Shown here piece after piece: positions 1-7,279 of a stretch of DNA of 14,844 nt (the first letter of the stretch is position 1; each line of letters begins with the position of its first letter). This DNA comes from CAXRGH01 sp964230195 (lineage in GTDB: Bacteria > Pseudomonadota > Gammaproteobacteria > Enterobacterales > Alteromonadaceae). A program made the position numbers and the translations under genes. The notes below the pieces were generated by a model, which saw only the letters and a list, made by a program, of their open reading frames with translations, made no database searches and had not been told where the DNA came from. The DNA lies in the NCBI GenBank assembly GCA_964230195.1, contig CAXRGH010000210.1, positions 1 through 14,844 of the forward strand. The letters are read 5' to 3'.

Positions 1-486
1 CTGAACAGTACAACCATTGATTCTCTTTTGGATTTTCCAATAGTGCAAGGAACTCGTTGGGTAGATACTCGGATCCTAAGAGCTAATGGTTTTGATGTGA
101 AAACCTCTGAAAACTATTCAGAGCTTTTCCTTTTGACGAAAACCCTTGAGGGAGCATTGTTTCCGCGTTCAATTGTTGAAATTGATCAAGAGTTGTTGAG
201 TCCACTAGCGAATAATCTAGAAACGACGAGTCGTGTTGGTATTGCTTATCCACTCGCCTTTTATTTTTTTCTCAATAAAAAAGATAAACTACTGGCGAGA
301 GTGATTGAAGATGGGCTACAGAAAGCCATGGATAAAGGGTTGTTTGATGAAGTTTTTTACAAATATCATAAACAATACCTTGAAAGATTTAACGAAACGA
401 AAAATACTTTCATCCAGCTGGATAACCCTTTACTCCCCCGAGAAACTCCCCTTGCACGTAAAGAGTTGTGGTATCAGTTTGACTAA
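1..486 (+). CDS. C-terminal part of a periplasmic solute-binding-like protein (partial)
   Basis: The frame is open from the first base of the window, so the gene starts upstream; about 161 residues are visible, ending in TAA at 484-486. The visible part resembles the second half of family-3 type extracellular solute-binding proteins (ABC transporter or sensor-like). It has a lobe with alternating beta/alpha character (SRVGIAYPLAFYFFLNKKD) followed by a helical end with a 'GLQKAMDKGLFDEVFYKYHKQYLERFN' type pattern, in which a partial repeat of 'x-GL-x-x-A-x-x-x-G-x-F-D' precedes the C-terminus. This is the usual end of such domains. The N-terminus, any signal peptide and the ligand-binding residues of lobe 1 lie outside the window, so substrate and cellular role cannot be assigned. 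The TTG at 28 is an internal codon, not a credible start. The next gene begins about 24 nt downstream on the same strand, so the two may be cotranscribed. Confidence 0.65.
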   Translation: MNSTTIDSLLDFPIVQGTRWVDTRILRANGFDVKTSENYSELFLLTKTLEGALFPRSIVEIDQELLSPLANNLETTSRVGIAYPLAFYFFLNKKDKLLARVIEDGLQKAMDKGLFDEVFYKYHKQYLERFNETKNTFIQLDNPLLPRETPLARKELWYQFD

Positions 487-510
487 TACTATGGAAATGA
501 GGAATGTGTG

Positions 511-828
511 ATGATAATGACAACAACGTCAACAATTGAAGGTCGCCCTGCGCGTCAATATATGGGTATAGTGGTTGGAGAAGCGATTCTCGGTGCAAAT
601 ATTTTTAAAGATATGTTCGCGGCGATACGAGATGTGGTTGGTGGACGCTCAGGCTCCTATGAAGGTGAAATGGCACGAGCTCGCGAAGCCGCCTTTGGCG
701 ATATGCAAGCTCAAGCGTCAGAACTAGGGGCTGATGCAATCGTAGGCATAGACATTGATTATGAAGTTATTGGAGAAAAGGGATCAATGATTATGGTGAG
801 TGTGAGCGGAACCGCAGTTAAATTATAA
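511..828 (+). CDS. ybjQ: YbjQ/UPF0145 family protein
   Basis: A 105-residue protein that I recognise as YbjQ. It has the family's conserved blocks 'GEAILGANIFKDMFAAIRDVVGGRSGSYEGE', 'ARAREAAFGDMQAQASELGADAIVGIDIDYE' and the C-terminal 'GSMIMVSVSGTAVK'. Length matches E. coli YbjQ (about 107 aa). The family (Pfam YbjQ_1) forms small oligomers and is named a putative heavy-metal-binding domain, but no firm biochemical role is known to me. It has no signal peptide or membrane segment, so it should be cytoplasmic. A GTG at 508 is in frame, but ATG at 511 is preferred because the GAGGA at 499-503 lies 7 nt before it. An ATG at 517 is also possible. The gene sits just after the partial solute-binding-like gene and ends before a bidirectional terminator facing asnB. 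Confidence 0.9.
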   Translation: MIMTTTSTIEGRPARQYMGIVVGEAILGANIFKDMFAAIRDVVGGRSGSYEGEMARAREAAFGDMQAQASELGADAIVGIDIDYEVIGEKGSMIMVSVSGTAVKL

Positions 829-920
829 AACCATGTGGTCAATCGCCTAGACCGCAGGTTGCCATTCACTAACCTTAAGATCTGCTGCTGAGTTAACTCA
901 AAACCCGTGTTTGGTGATGA

Positions 921-948
921 AAAAAAGGAACCTATTGGTTCCTTTTTT
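921..948. terminator. Bidirectional intrinsic terminator between ybjQ and asnB
   Basis: A perfect 12-bp inverted repeat, AAAAAAGGAACC and GGTTCCTTTTTT, encloses a 4-nt TATT loop. The A-run and T-run make it a Rho-independent terminator in both directions. It lies between the convergent ends of ybjQ (+) and asnB (-). Confidence 0.9.
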
Positions 949-968
949 GATGTTAGGGACTATAAACA

Positions 969-2630
969 TTAACCTTTGTGAACGCTAATCACTGAACGAC
1001 CCGATGGGTCAGCCATATTTTTAAAGCTTTCATCCCATTCGAGTGCTTCAACGGTGCTACAGGCGATTGACTTACCGCCAGGGACACATTTAGCGGCACT
1101 CTCTTGAGGGAAATACTCCTCAAAAATACTACGATAGAAATAGCCTTCTTTGGTATCTGGAGTATTCACCGGGAAACGGTATTCGGCGGTAGAGAATTTT
1201 TGATCGCTGACTTCTGCGTCAACATGATCTCTGATGGAATCAATCCATGAGTAACCAACACCATCTCCAAATTGCTCTTTCTGACGCCACAGTACTTCTT
1301 CAGGTAAATATTCACCGTTATCAAAGGCTTTACGCAATATCCATTTTTCCATTTTACCGTCAAGACACATTTTATCTTTCGGATTTAGGCGCATGGCTAC
1401 GTCAATAAATTCTTTATCAAGGAAAGGTACACGAGCTTCAACACCCCATGCAGAAGTCGCTTTGTTTGCGCGAGCACAGTCAAACATGTTTAAGCGAGAC
1501 AGTTTACGCACAGTTTCTTCGTGGAATTCTTGCGCATTCGGTGCTTTATGGAAGTACAAGTAACCGCCGAATATCTCATCGGCACCCTCGCCAGATAGTA
1601 CCATCTTGATACCCATGGCCTTAATTTTTCTGGACATAAGGTACATTGGTGTAGCAGCTCGGATAGTCGTTACATCATAGGTTTCAAGGTGGTAGATCAC
1701 ATCTCTGATTGCATCCAAACCTTCTTGTATGGTGAAGTGACATTCGTGGTGAACAGTTCCAATCATGTCTGCTACTTGACGCGCCGCTACAAGATCTGGT
1801 GCACCTTTCAGGCCAACTGAGAATGAGTGTAATCGTGGCCACCATGCATCCGATTGATCTTCATCTTCAATACGTTTTGCAACGTATTTTGCTGCAATGG
1901 CAGATACAAGTGATGAATCTAAACCGCCAGACAACAATACCGCATACGGAACATCTGACATCAGGTGAGACTTCACCGACTTTTCAAACGCTGCTTTCAA
2001 TTGGTTAAGATCAGTCGTGTTGTCTTTAACGTTTTCGTAGTCACTCCAATCACGAACATAATATTTAGTGAGCTCACCGTTATCACTCCACATGTAGTGT
2101 CCTGGTGGAAATTCTTGAATCGTTTTACACACGGGAGCGAGGGCTTTCATTTCTGATGATACGTAGAAGTTACCATGTTCATCGTAACCGGTGTAAAGAG
2201 GAATAATACCGATATGATCGCGCGCAATGAGGTAAGCATCTTTTGATTCGTCATAGAGCACAAATGCAAACATACCGTGAAGACGGTCAATAAAATCTAC
2301 ACCATGCTGCTCGTACAACGGTAAAATGACCTCACAATCAGACTTTGTTTTAAAGTCATATGCAGGGCTTAGTTCGGTTGCAAGTGTTTTGTGGTTGTAA
2401 ATTTCACCATTAACCGCCAATACATTACCGCTGTGGCTAATTAACGGTTGCGCACCGGTATCAACATCAACAATGGCCAAGCGCTCATGGCAGAGGATGG
2501 TATTATTATTATTCCAAATACCCGACCAGTCTGGGCCACGATGGCGCAACAATTTTGATAGTTCCAAAGCTTTAGTACGAAGCTCTGAAACGTCGGTTTT
2601 GATATCTAGAATACCGAAAATACCACACAT
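969..2630 (-). CDS. asnB: Asparagine synthase B (glutamine-hydrolysing)
   Basis: A 553-residue AsnB (E. coli AsnB is about 554 aa) converting aspartate, ATP and glutamine to asparagine, AMP, PPi and glutamate in the cytoplasm. The N-terminal class II glutaminase domain (about 1-200) begins MCGIFG, so Cys2 becomes the N-terminal nucleophile after Met removal. It has R-H-R-G-P-D near residues 29-34, RLAIVD at about 50-55, NGEIYNH at 74-80 and the acidic D98 of the glutamine pocket. The synthetase domain carries the PP-loop SGGLDSS at 234-240 and 'LSGEGADEIFGGYLYFHKAPNAQEFHEE', which is very close to the enterobacterial enzyme. All key residues are present, so the gene looks intact. The start is fixed by the required MCG; the ribosome-binding site is only a weak GAGAG. 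It is followed by the shared terminator with ybjQ. The leader upstream (2631-2870) contains a 12-bp palindrome reported separately. Confidence 0.97.
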   Translation of the reverse strand: MCGIFGILDIKTDVSELRTKALELSKLLRHRGPDWSGIWNNNNTILCHERLAIVDVDTGAQPLISHSGNVLAVNGEIYNHKTLATELSPAYDFKTKSDCEVILPLYEQHGVDFIDRLHGMFAFVLYDESKDAYLIARDHIGIIPLYTGYDEHGNFYVSSEMKALAPVCKTIQEFPPGHYMWSDNGELTKYYVRDWSDYENVKDNTTDLNQLKAAFEKSVKSHLMSDVPYAVLLSGGLDSSLVSAIAAKYVAKRIEDEDQSDAWWPRLHSFSVGLKGAPDLVAARQVADMIGTVHHECHFTIQEGLDAIRDVIYHLETYDVTTIRAATPMYLMSRKIKAMGIKMVLSGEGADEIFGGYLYFHKAPNAQEFHEETVRKLSRLNMFDCARANKATSAWGVEARVPFLDKEFIDVAMRLNPKDKMCLDGKMEKWILRKAFDNGEYLPEEVLWRQKEQFGDGVGYSWIDSIRDHVDAEVSDQKFSTAEYRFPVNTPDTKEGYFYRSIFEEYFPQESAAKCVPGGKSIACSTVEALEWDESFKNMADPSGRSVISVHKG

Positions 2631-2690
2631 ATTTCACATCTCTCATAGTAATTAAATGTCACCGCGACAGCCCTACCTTGGGCGGATAAA

Positions 2691-2702
2691 CAATCGCGAT
2701 TG
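2691..2702. repeat. 12-bp perfect palindrome upstream of asnB
   Basis: CAATCGCGATTG is a perfect palindrome centred about 66 bp before the asnB start codon. It lies in a noncoding interval with no open gene of its own. Its size and position fit an operator for a dimeric regulator, but I do not recognise the motif and no cognate regulator is in the window. A chance occurrence cannot be excluded. Confidence 0.4.
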
Positions 2703-2870
2703 CTAAACAGGATAATTCCCTTAGCTGAATGTGCCATGCTGATGAATAAAATCAAGGAAAAATATAACCAACACTTAATTATTTTGGTTACAGATATAAT
2801 TTTTGCTAATAACGGTTCATCGCTGGTATCAATCGTTGGCGGGTAGATATTGGAAGTGTGGCCTAAATGT

Positions 2871-2897
2871 AAAAAGCCACTCGTGTAGAGTGGCTTT
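2871..2897 (-). terminator. Intrinsic terminator of the fabY-like gene
   Basis: A perfect 10-bp stem (AAAGCCACTC and GAGTGGCTTT, 2873-2882 and 2888-2897) has a GTGTA loop. On the minus strand it is followed by a T-run (the complement of AAAAA at 2871-2875). It begins about 22 bp after the fabY-like stop codon and separates that gene from asnB. Confidence 0.9.
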
Positions 2898-2918
2898 CTA
2901 TCCGGAACAATAAATTGG

Positions 2919-4772
2919 CTACGATTCGTATTCCGCAAACGGGTTTTCCACTGCTAATGATATCGTGTTTTTAAATGCAGTGAGTGAAACGCCTTCGAGA
3001 GTCATAGTGACATCATGCTCTGTCATCACGTTTTCACCGAATGAATAAATCATAGTTTCATTACCTTCGGCAGCGGCTTTATCGTAAGCAACCGTTTTCT
3101 CAGTAACGGCTTTATTCTTCTCCCAATACTGGCAGATGGCTTGACTACCATACTTTGCCTCTAGCATTTTGAGGGTTTGCTGTGGCGACAAGATCAGCGC
3201 TGATGCGTTATTCCCGCCAAAACCTTTTGAGTTAATAATAGAAGCCAACATGTCTTCACCTTTTTCACCGGCGTAATGGTGATCCATCAGAATGTTGAGA
3301 TTACTGTTGTGAACATCTTCCGCAATGTGATCGATGGTTTTAATTCCCGGCAACCAACCATACTGCCAGACGCCTAAGGTGCTGAGTAGCTGGTCACCAG
3401 CGGCTGTACCAACAGAGTGACCAACATAGCTTTTCACCGCACAAACCGGCCATGCTTCAATACTAAATGTCTTTGCTACTTCATTAAGGATATGACTTTC
3501 CGTCACCCGATTCTGTGGTGTCCCCGTACCATGAGCTTGGACAAATGTCTTTTTCACACCATCCTCACCCAAAATAGCTTTCGCTAATGCTGTCGCTTTT
3601 GCAACAGTGACATAGTTACCAACACCCGGAGCTGAAATGGATTTTTTGTTCGCGTCAGCATTAATAAAGACATCTGCAACCGACCCATAAACCGTCGCGC
3701 CAAGTTCAAGTGCTAACGACTCTTCCATAACAACAACGAACTGACTCGCTTCTGCAATGGTAAAACCGGCATTGGTTGAAAATGGGCGGCACGCTCTGCG
3801 GTTGTCCGCCGTGTCTGAATCGTCAAGTTTGCACAATTCTTCATCTTGTGTCAGCGCGCCCATGATTCGGAATCCTTCCATTATTTCTGGGTTAACCAAT
3901 GCTTCAGCACCGCCAACAACAGCCACTCTCGATGCACCACGTTTGATATCATCACAGGCCTGACGGAGATTGTACAAGAAGGTTGCGCACGCGCCCATGT
4001 TGGTTCCCGTTGTCCCTACGCTGTCAATAACGTAACCATTAATGAAGTCGGCTGGCATTTCAGCCAACGACATGGCAATCATTTTAGAGCTCGCACGTTC
4101 ACCGAGCAGTGGAGCAGCAATCAAACCACGCATAGAATAGTCATCCATCTGACAGAAGGCAGTACCCGCATAAACAGAGACTTGATCTGGATTGATTTCA
4201 GCCATCACTTCTTGCCACTCGAATCCTAGCGAGTTCAAGGTGTCCGAGACGCCGTAGATAGTCATCGCCATGCCACGAGGATGATATCTTGAGTTGTATA
4301 ACTTTGCAGGATCAAAGCCGGTTGGGAGATTACCGGCACTGGTGACACCAAATTTATAAGTTCCAGGCAAAAGGACATCGTGTTCTTCGTTGATGCTGAT
4401 TGAGACATTGCGAGTCCCTTCAACTGGATCAATAGACCAACTATCGGGGGCAGACTCCGGCGCTTTCGATTTCTTCATGACAAATTGAGCATCGCTGTTG
4501 GCTGACAAACTGGCGCGGTAGTGATACGGAACATTATCAGGATCAAAGGTTTCGAGGCGACGAATTAATGTTCCTGCTTTTATTGTCTCAATTGTCTCTT
4601 GAGTGACAGTCTCATCAGCAAGTCCCATGCGGTTTGCAAGATCCTGCCAAGTTAATGCTAATTGCTCATCTGACAGTGCAGATTCGATCATGCGTTTGTA
4701 CGAGTGAAAACCAGAACTTCTGCCTGCCGCGTTAATACCGCCGAGACCAACAATAAGAGGTAAAGATGCCAT
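2919..4772 (-). CDS. fabY: Long beta-ketoacyl-ACP synthase, FabY-like
   Basis: A 617-residue thiolase-fold condensing enzyme with a complete Cys-His-His site. Cys262 is in 'TNMGACATFLYN', His414 in HGTGT and His452 in 'KSYVGHSVGTAAGD', with the KAS glycine motif GFGGNN at 517-522. It is much longer than FabB or FabF (about 405-415 aa) because of an N-terminal extension and insertions before the active-site cysteine plus a C-terminal tail of about 85 residues. That length matches FabY (about 630 aa), which in Pseudomonas aeruginosa condenses acetyl-CoA with malonyl-ACP to start fatty acid synthesis. Assignment to FabY rather than another long KAS-like protein is by length and motif pattern, not by alignment. 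No ACP, acyltransferase or ketoreductase domain is present, so it is not a polyketide synthase module. The ATG has an AGG about 9 nt upstream. A GlxA-type regulator lies divergently upstream and could control it. Confidence 0.8.
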   Translation of the reverse strand: MASLPLIVGLGGINAAGRSSGFHSYKRMIESALSDEQLALTWQDLANRMGLADETVTQETIETIKAGTLIRRLETFDPDNVPYHYRASLSANSDAQFVMKKSKAPESAPDSWSIDPVEGTRNVSISINEEHDVLLPGTYKFGVTSAGNLPTGFDPAKLYNSRYHPRGMAMTIYGVSDTLNSLGFEWQEVMAEINPDQVSVYAGTAFCQMDDYSMRGLIAAPLLGERASSKMIAMSLAEMPADFINGYVIDSVGTTGTNMGACATFLYNLRQACDDIKRGASRVAVVGGAEALVNPEIMEGFRIMGALTQDEELCKLDDSDTADNRRACRPFSTNAGFTIAEASQFVVVMEESLALELGATVYGSVADVFINADANKKSISAPGVGNYVTVAKATALAKAILGEDGVKKTFVQAHGTGTPQNRVTESHILNEVAKTFSIEAWPVCAVKSYVGHSVGTAAGDQLLSTLGVWQYGWLPGIKTIDHIAEDVHNSNLNILMDHHYAGEKGEDMLASIINSKGFGGNNASALILSPQQTLKMLEAKYGSQAICQYWEKNKAVTEKTVAYDKAAAEGNETMIYSFGENVMTEHDVTMTLEGVSLTAFKNTISLAVENPFAEYES

Positions 4773-4787
4773 TGAGATAAACCTTAA

Positions 4788-4806
4788 TTGTGAATTTTTG
4801 TGAATT
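4788..4806. repeat. Tandem 9-bp direct repeat in the fabY-like/regulator divergent region
   Basis: TTGTGAATT occurs at 4788-4796 and again exactly at 4798-4806, a period of 10 bp. The two copies therefore lie on the same face of the helix. They are 15 bp upstream of the fabY-like start codon and between two divergent genes. This arrangement fits direct-repeat binding by an AraC-type regulator such as the adjacent gene product. That link is an inference; AT-rich sequence also produces such repeats by chance. Confidence 0.45.
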
Positions 4807-4808
4807 CT

Positions 4809-4837
4809 AACAATAGATATACAATTGATTTATTGTT
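4809..4837. repeat. 7-bp inverted repeat in the same divergent promoter region
   Basis: AACAATA (4809-4815) and TATTGTT (4831-4837) are separated by 15 bp, within the 109-bp gap between the fabY-like start and the regulator start at 4882. It lies next to the tandem TTGTGAATT repeat. It might be an operator or chance in AT-rich DNA. No convincing -35/-10 pair could be fixed for the fabY-like gene here. Confidence 0.25.
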
Positions 4838-4881
4838 ATTGTGCCATTATCTTGTTTTTTTATGCCACCTGCGGATGTGTT

Positions 4882-5865
4882 ATGAAAATTGGTTTTATTT
4901 TTTATCCCAAAGCCCTGATTACTGGTGTTTCATTGTCGGCTGAGATGTTGCGCTGTGCTGCTCAATTGCGCCCGCGTGCTCAGCAACGCAGCGAACCATT
5001 GGAAATTATGTTGTTGGGCGTTAATAATGCTCCTGCTGTGGATACTATTTCCGGATTAAAGCTGCAATCTGATGGACATTTCTTGACAGCTCCTCAACTT
5101 GATTTGTTGGTGGTTCCTCCTATGTGGGGGAATCCGTTCCCGGTGCTTGGAAAATATCATGAACTAGTTCCGTGGTTAATTAAACAATATGTGGGGGGTG
5201 CAAAGCTCGTGGCTACTGGGACAGGCGTTTGTTGGCTTGCCGAGACTGGGCTTTTGGATGATGGAGTAGCAACAACACATTGGTATTTTCTTGATAAGTT
5301 TCGCCAACATTACCCGCAGATCAGGCTGAATTCGCAAGCAACAATAACAGAATCAAATCATATCTATTGTACTGCGAGTATTAACTCTCAAACTGAAATG
5401 GTGGTCTATCTTATCAAGCGCTTGTTTGGCGCTGAGATAGCGTCGGTTATAGAGCGACATTTTTCTCACGAAGTATCGTCATCATCAGAACAACCTTTTT
5501 ATCAGCTTGGTGGCGCTCTGCAATATGATGAGTCTATTGCCATGATATTGGATTACATTGGAAAAGATATGTCGGGGGATTTGAGTAACACAGTGTTAGC
5601 CTCATCGGGTGGGTTATCATTGCGCACGTTTAATCGCAAGTTTAAAGAGCAGGTCGGTCAGAGTCCCCATGTTTATGTTCTCGGCAGGCGGATGGATGAA
5701 GCAAAACGTTTACTGCGAGACTTGAGTCTAACGGTCGGGGATGTTGCGAGTCTGGTTGGGTATCAAGATCCCGCACATTTCTCTAAAGTGTTTGTCCGTC
5801 ATTTTTCCGTGACGCCCACCGCGTATCGAAACATGACAAAACTAAAAAGCTATACCTCAGAGTAA
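4882..5865 (+). CDS. GlxA-family transcriptional regulator (DJ-1/PfpI domain plus AraC HTH)
   Basis: A 327-residue regulator. Residues 1-165 form a DJ-1/PfpI-like ligand domain, recognised by 'MKIGFIFYPKALITGVSLS' with a Rossmann-like first strand, 'LDLLVVPPMWGN' and 'GVCWLAETGLLDDGVATTHW'. Residues 215-315 carry the two AraC helix-turn-helix units, including 'SLRTFNRKFKEQVGQSPHVYV' and 'VGDVASLVGYQDPAHFSKVFVRHFSVTPTAYR', the AraC signature. At the usual nucleophile position of the DJ-1 fold (G113 in ATGTGVC) there is glycine. The only nearby cysteine is C117, so the domain probably senses rather than catalyses. I chose ATG 4882, not the in-frame ATG at 4825, because the earlier 19 residues are hydrophobic non-family sequence while the fold begins at MKIGF. 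A GGA at 4873-4875 may serve as ribosome-binding site. It is divergent from the fabY-like gene, which makes that gene a candidate target. Confidence 0.85.
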   Translation: MKIGFIFYPKALITGVSLSAEMLRCAAQLRPRAQQRSEPLEIMLLGVNNAPAVDTISGLKLQSDGHFLTAPQLDLLVVPPMWGNPFPVLGKYHELVPWLIKQYVGGAKLVATGTGVCWLAETGLLDDGVATTHWYFLDKFRQHYPQIRLNSQATITESNHIYCTASINSQTEMVVYLIKRLFGAEIASVIERHFSHEVSSSSEQPFYQLGGALQYDESIAMILDYIGKDMSGDLSNTVLASSGGLSLRTFNRKFKEQVGQSPHVYVLGRRMDEAKRLLRDLSLTVGDVASLVGYQDPAHFSKVFVRHFSVTPTAYRNMTKLKSYTSE

Positions 5866-5867
5866 TA

Positions 5868-5891
5868 AAAAAGCGCCTAGCGGCGCTTTTT
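5868..5891. terminator. Bidirectional terminator between the regulator and the EF-hand gene
   Basis: AAAAAGCGCC (5868-5877) pairs perfectly with GGCGCTTTTT (5882-5891) around a TAGC loop, with an A-run on one side and a T-run on the other. It lies just after the regulator stop codon and before the end of the convergent EF-hand gene, so it can serve both. Confidence 0.9.
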
Positions 5892-5911
5892 AAGGTTTGA
5901 TTCGGTTTATA

Positions 5912-6151
5912 TTAACCTTTCTTCTGACCTTTAATTGTGTATTCGTCACGTGACAACTGACCATCTTTGTTTTTGTCACGGTTATTGAATACTTTTGTCA
6001 TACGTTCAACCGCTTTTGGTTTGATATAAATCATGAACTCATCTTTAGATAGCTTCTGGTTACCATCAACATCAAGCTTATCAAAATCACGTTGTCCTGC
6101 AGCGGCGCTACCAGCTACGATTAGAGAAAGTAATACAAGCGCTTTTTTCAT
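5912..6151 (-). CDS. Small secreted EF-hand protein
   Basis: A 79-residue protein with a cleavable Sec signal peptide, MKKALVLLSLIVAGSAAA, with predicted cleavage after Ala18. The mature protein of about 60 residues carries two canonical EF-hand loops. D27-V-D29-G-N31-Q-K33-L-S35-K-D-E38 and D59-K-N61-K-D63-G-Q65-L-S67-R-D-E70 both have acidic or polar ligands at positions 1, 3, 5 and 12. It should be a periplasmic calcium-binding protein; no partner is known from the sequence. The in-frame ATG four codons earlier lacks a ribosome-binding site. The start at 6149-6151 has GGAAGA about 5 nt upstream, so it is chosen. A good promoter lies upstream (6187-6215). The gene is transcribed alone, convergent with the GlxA-type regulator, and no neighbour indicates a role. 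Confidence 0.85.
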   Translation of the reverse strand: MKKALVLLSLIVAGSAAAGQRDFDKLDVDGNQKLSKDEFMIYIKPKAVERMTKVFNNRDKNKDGQLSRDEYTIKGQKKG

Positions 6152-6186
6152 AATATCTTCCATTCAAGTTAAGTTATGTTGGATGT

Positions 6187-6215
6187 ATCATATGTTAATC
6201 AAACAGTATTGTCAT
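6187..6215 (-). promoter_or_regulatory. Sigma-70-like promoter of the EF-hand gene
   Basis: On the minus strand, ATGACA (6210-6215) as -35 is followed by a 17-bp spacer and TATGAT (6187-6192) as -10. Each box matches five of six consensus bases. The start of transcription would be near 6180, giving a leader of about 30 nt. Confidence 0.55.
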
Positions 6216-6343
6216 TAAAAAATTGTAAACAATTTGCATTTTGAATGTCATCTTTAATAACCTACTAAAATAACAGCCTTTTTTGACTCTGTGGTAAGCA
6301 ATACTGCTTTACGATATCCAGTTTCTAACGTTTTTCACTACGC

Positions 6344-7207
6344 CTAATTGACGAAAGCGTCCGTACCGACGAGGCTTAAGTGTCGAATAGACGCGTATGT
6401 ATTGTTGTGTGACTTTGGCCGAAAATAATCAGTCATTTGATAGAATGTTTGCGCCTGATTCTGCGGGTACCAGCCGGGGATGCCAAGCAACGGCAATGGT
6501 GCAAATTTTCCTTTGTCCTGAAACAACTGGGTTGTTTGAAGTTGCTGATAGAGAGTTTCATCAATGGATTGATACTGTTGGTGGAGCGGTTTATTCCAAA
6601 AGTCTTGTGGGACTTGCACGGCTAACCATTTGCCCGTTAAACCAATGTGTGGCTCCAACATCATTTCGTAATTTGCATGACCAAACATGAAGGGCTGAAT
6701 TTGCGTTCCCCATTGCTCTCGATGTTGCCAAAATGAAGCTTGCCATTGATGTTCAATTAATAAACTTGGGACCGTTGGAGATGAATACGCCAATACCACG
6801 CCACACTCATCAAATTGTGTCATACGATTACGTTGATGGGTGCGGGGAGATAGCCCATGAAGATTGATATCCTCAACATGGCATTGATTGATAAGGCGTT
6901 TGGTTTTGGGAAAAAGTGTCCAGATGAGGGCGTTAAACAAGTCATGCCAATTATTAGGACGAGTCGGAATTTTACCCGTTTCATGGATATATTGTTCATA
7001 ATAAAGCGATGATGTGACGTTTGAATCACAGATAAATGACATTTCATCGGCTTTTTTTCTTTGGTTTTGGGACACTTCCGCCAGTGTATTTAACCACTGG
7101 AGCGTGGGCCAATCTGTGACATTTTGTAAATCAAAGAATTCAAGCAAGTGTGAAAAGCAGTTGGCATCTAATTTGTTTGGTTGCCAAGGGCTTTGTGCTT
7201 CTGGCAT
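6344..7207 (-). CDS. DUF3025 family protein
   Basis: A 287-residue protein with the hallmark of DUF3025: 'PTRPNNWHDLFNALIWTLFPKTKRLINQCHV' at about 81-111, followed by 'RTHQRNRMTQFDECGVVLAYSS' at 122-143, with the family's typical Asn, Trp-His-Asp and Phe-Asp-Glu positions. There is no signal peptide or membrane segment, so it is probably cytoplasmic. The family's function is unknown to me. An in-frame TTG at 7250-7252 could lengthen it to 302 residues. I prefer ATG 7205-7207 because the TTG would sit over a probable -10 element (7242-7247) and the extra 15 residues do not look like domain sequence. Neither start has a clear ribosome-binding site. The gene is divergent from the M28 peptidase gene. 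No clear terminator follows it; only a bulged GTAAGCA hairpin near 6295-6313 lacks a T-run. Confidence 0.75.
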   Translation of the reverse strand: MPEAQSPWQPNKLDANCFSHLLEFFDLQNVTDWPTLQWLNTLAEVSQNQRKKADEMSFICDSNVTSSLYYEQYIHETGKIPTRPNNWHDLFNALIWTLFPKTKRLINQCHVEDINLHGLSPRTHQRNRMTQFDECGVVLAYSSPTVPSLLIEHQWQASFWQHREQWGTQIQPFMFGHANYEMMLEPHIGLTGKWLAVQVPQDFWNKPLHQQYQSIDETLYQQLQTTQLFQDKGKFAPLPLLGIPGWYPQNQAQTFYQMTDYFRPKSHNNTYASIRHLSLVGTDAFVN

Positions 7208-7240
7208 AGTGAGGATCGCAGCGTAATTTTCATTACCCAC

Positions 7241-7270
7241 TATAATAAACAAACCTCGCGTTACAGCAAA
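7241..7270. promoter_or_regulatory. Overlapping divergent -10 elements between DUF3025 and M28 peptidase genes
   Basis: TATAAT at 7241-7246 reads on the plus strand toward the peptidase; its -35 is poor. On the minus strand, TATTAT (7242-7247) with TTTGCT (7265-7270) at a 17-bp spacing could drive the DUF3025 gene. The two -10 elements overlap almost completely. The plus-strand call is better than the minus-strand one. Confidence 0.4.
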
Positions 7271-7279
7271 GGAATAAAA

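Noticed and set aside
3846..4229. Open frame of about 127 codons on the plus strand inside the fabY-like gene.
   Set aside because: It lies entirely opposite a well-conserved enzyme, has no ribosome-binding site, and its translation has no domain-like pattern.
4825..4881. In-frame upstream start of the GlxA-type regulator (MIYCYCAIILFF...).
   Set aside because: The 19 extra residues are hydrophobic, lie within the putative operator region and are not part of the DJ-1 fold, which begins at MKIGF.
6295..6313. Terminator for the DUF3025 gene.
   Set aside because: The GTAAGCA/TGCTTTAC pairing contains a bulge and is not followed by a T-run on the minus strand.
7250..7252. TTG start for the DUF3025 protein.
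   Set aside because: It would sit over a likely -10 element with no proper ribosome-binding site spacing; ATG at 7205-7207 is kept, with uncertainty stated.
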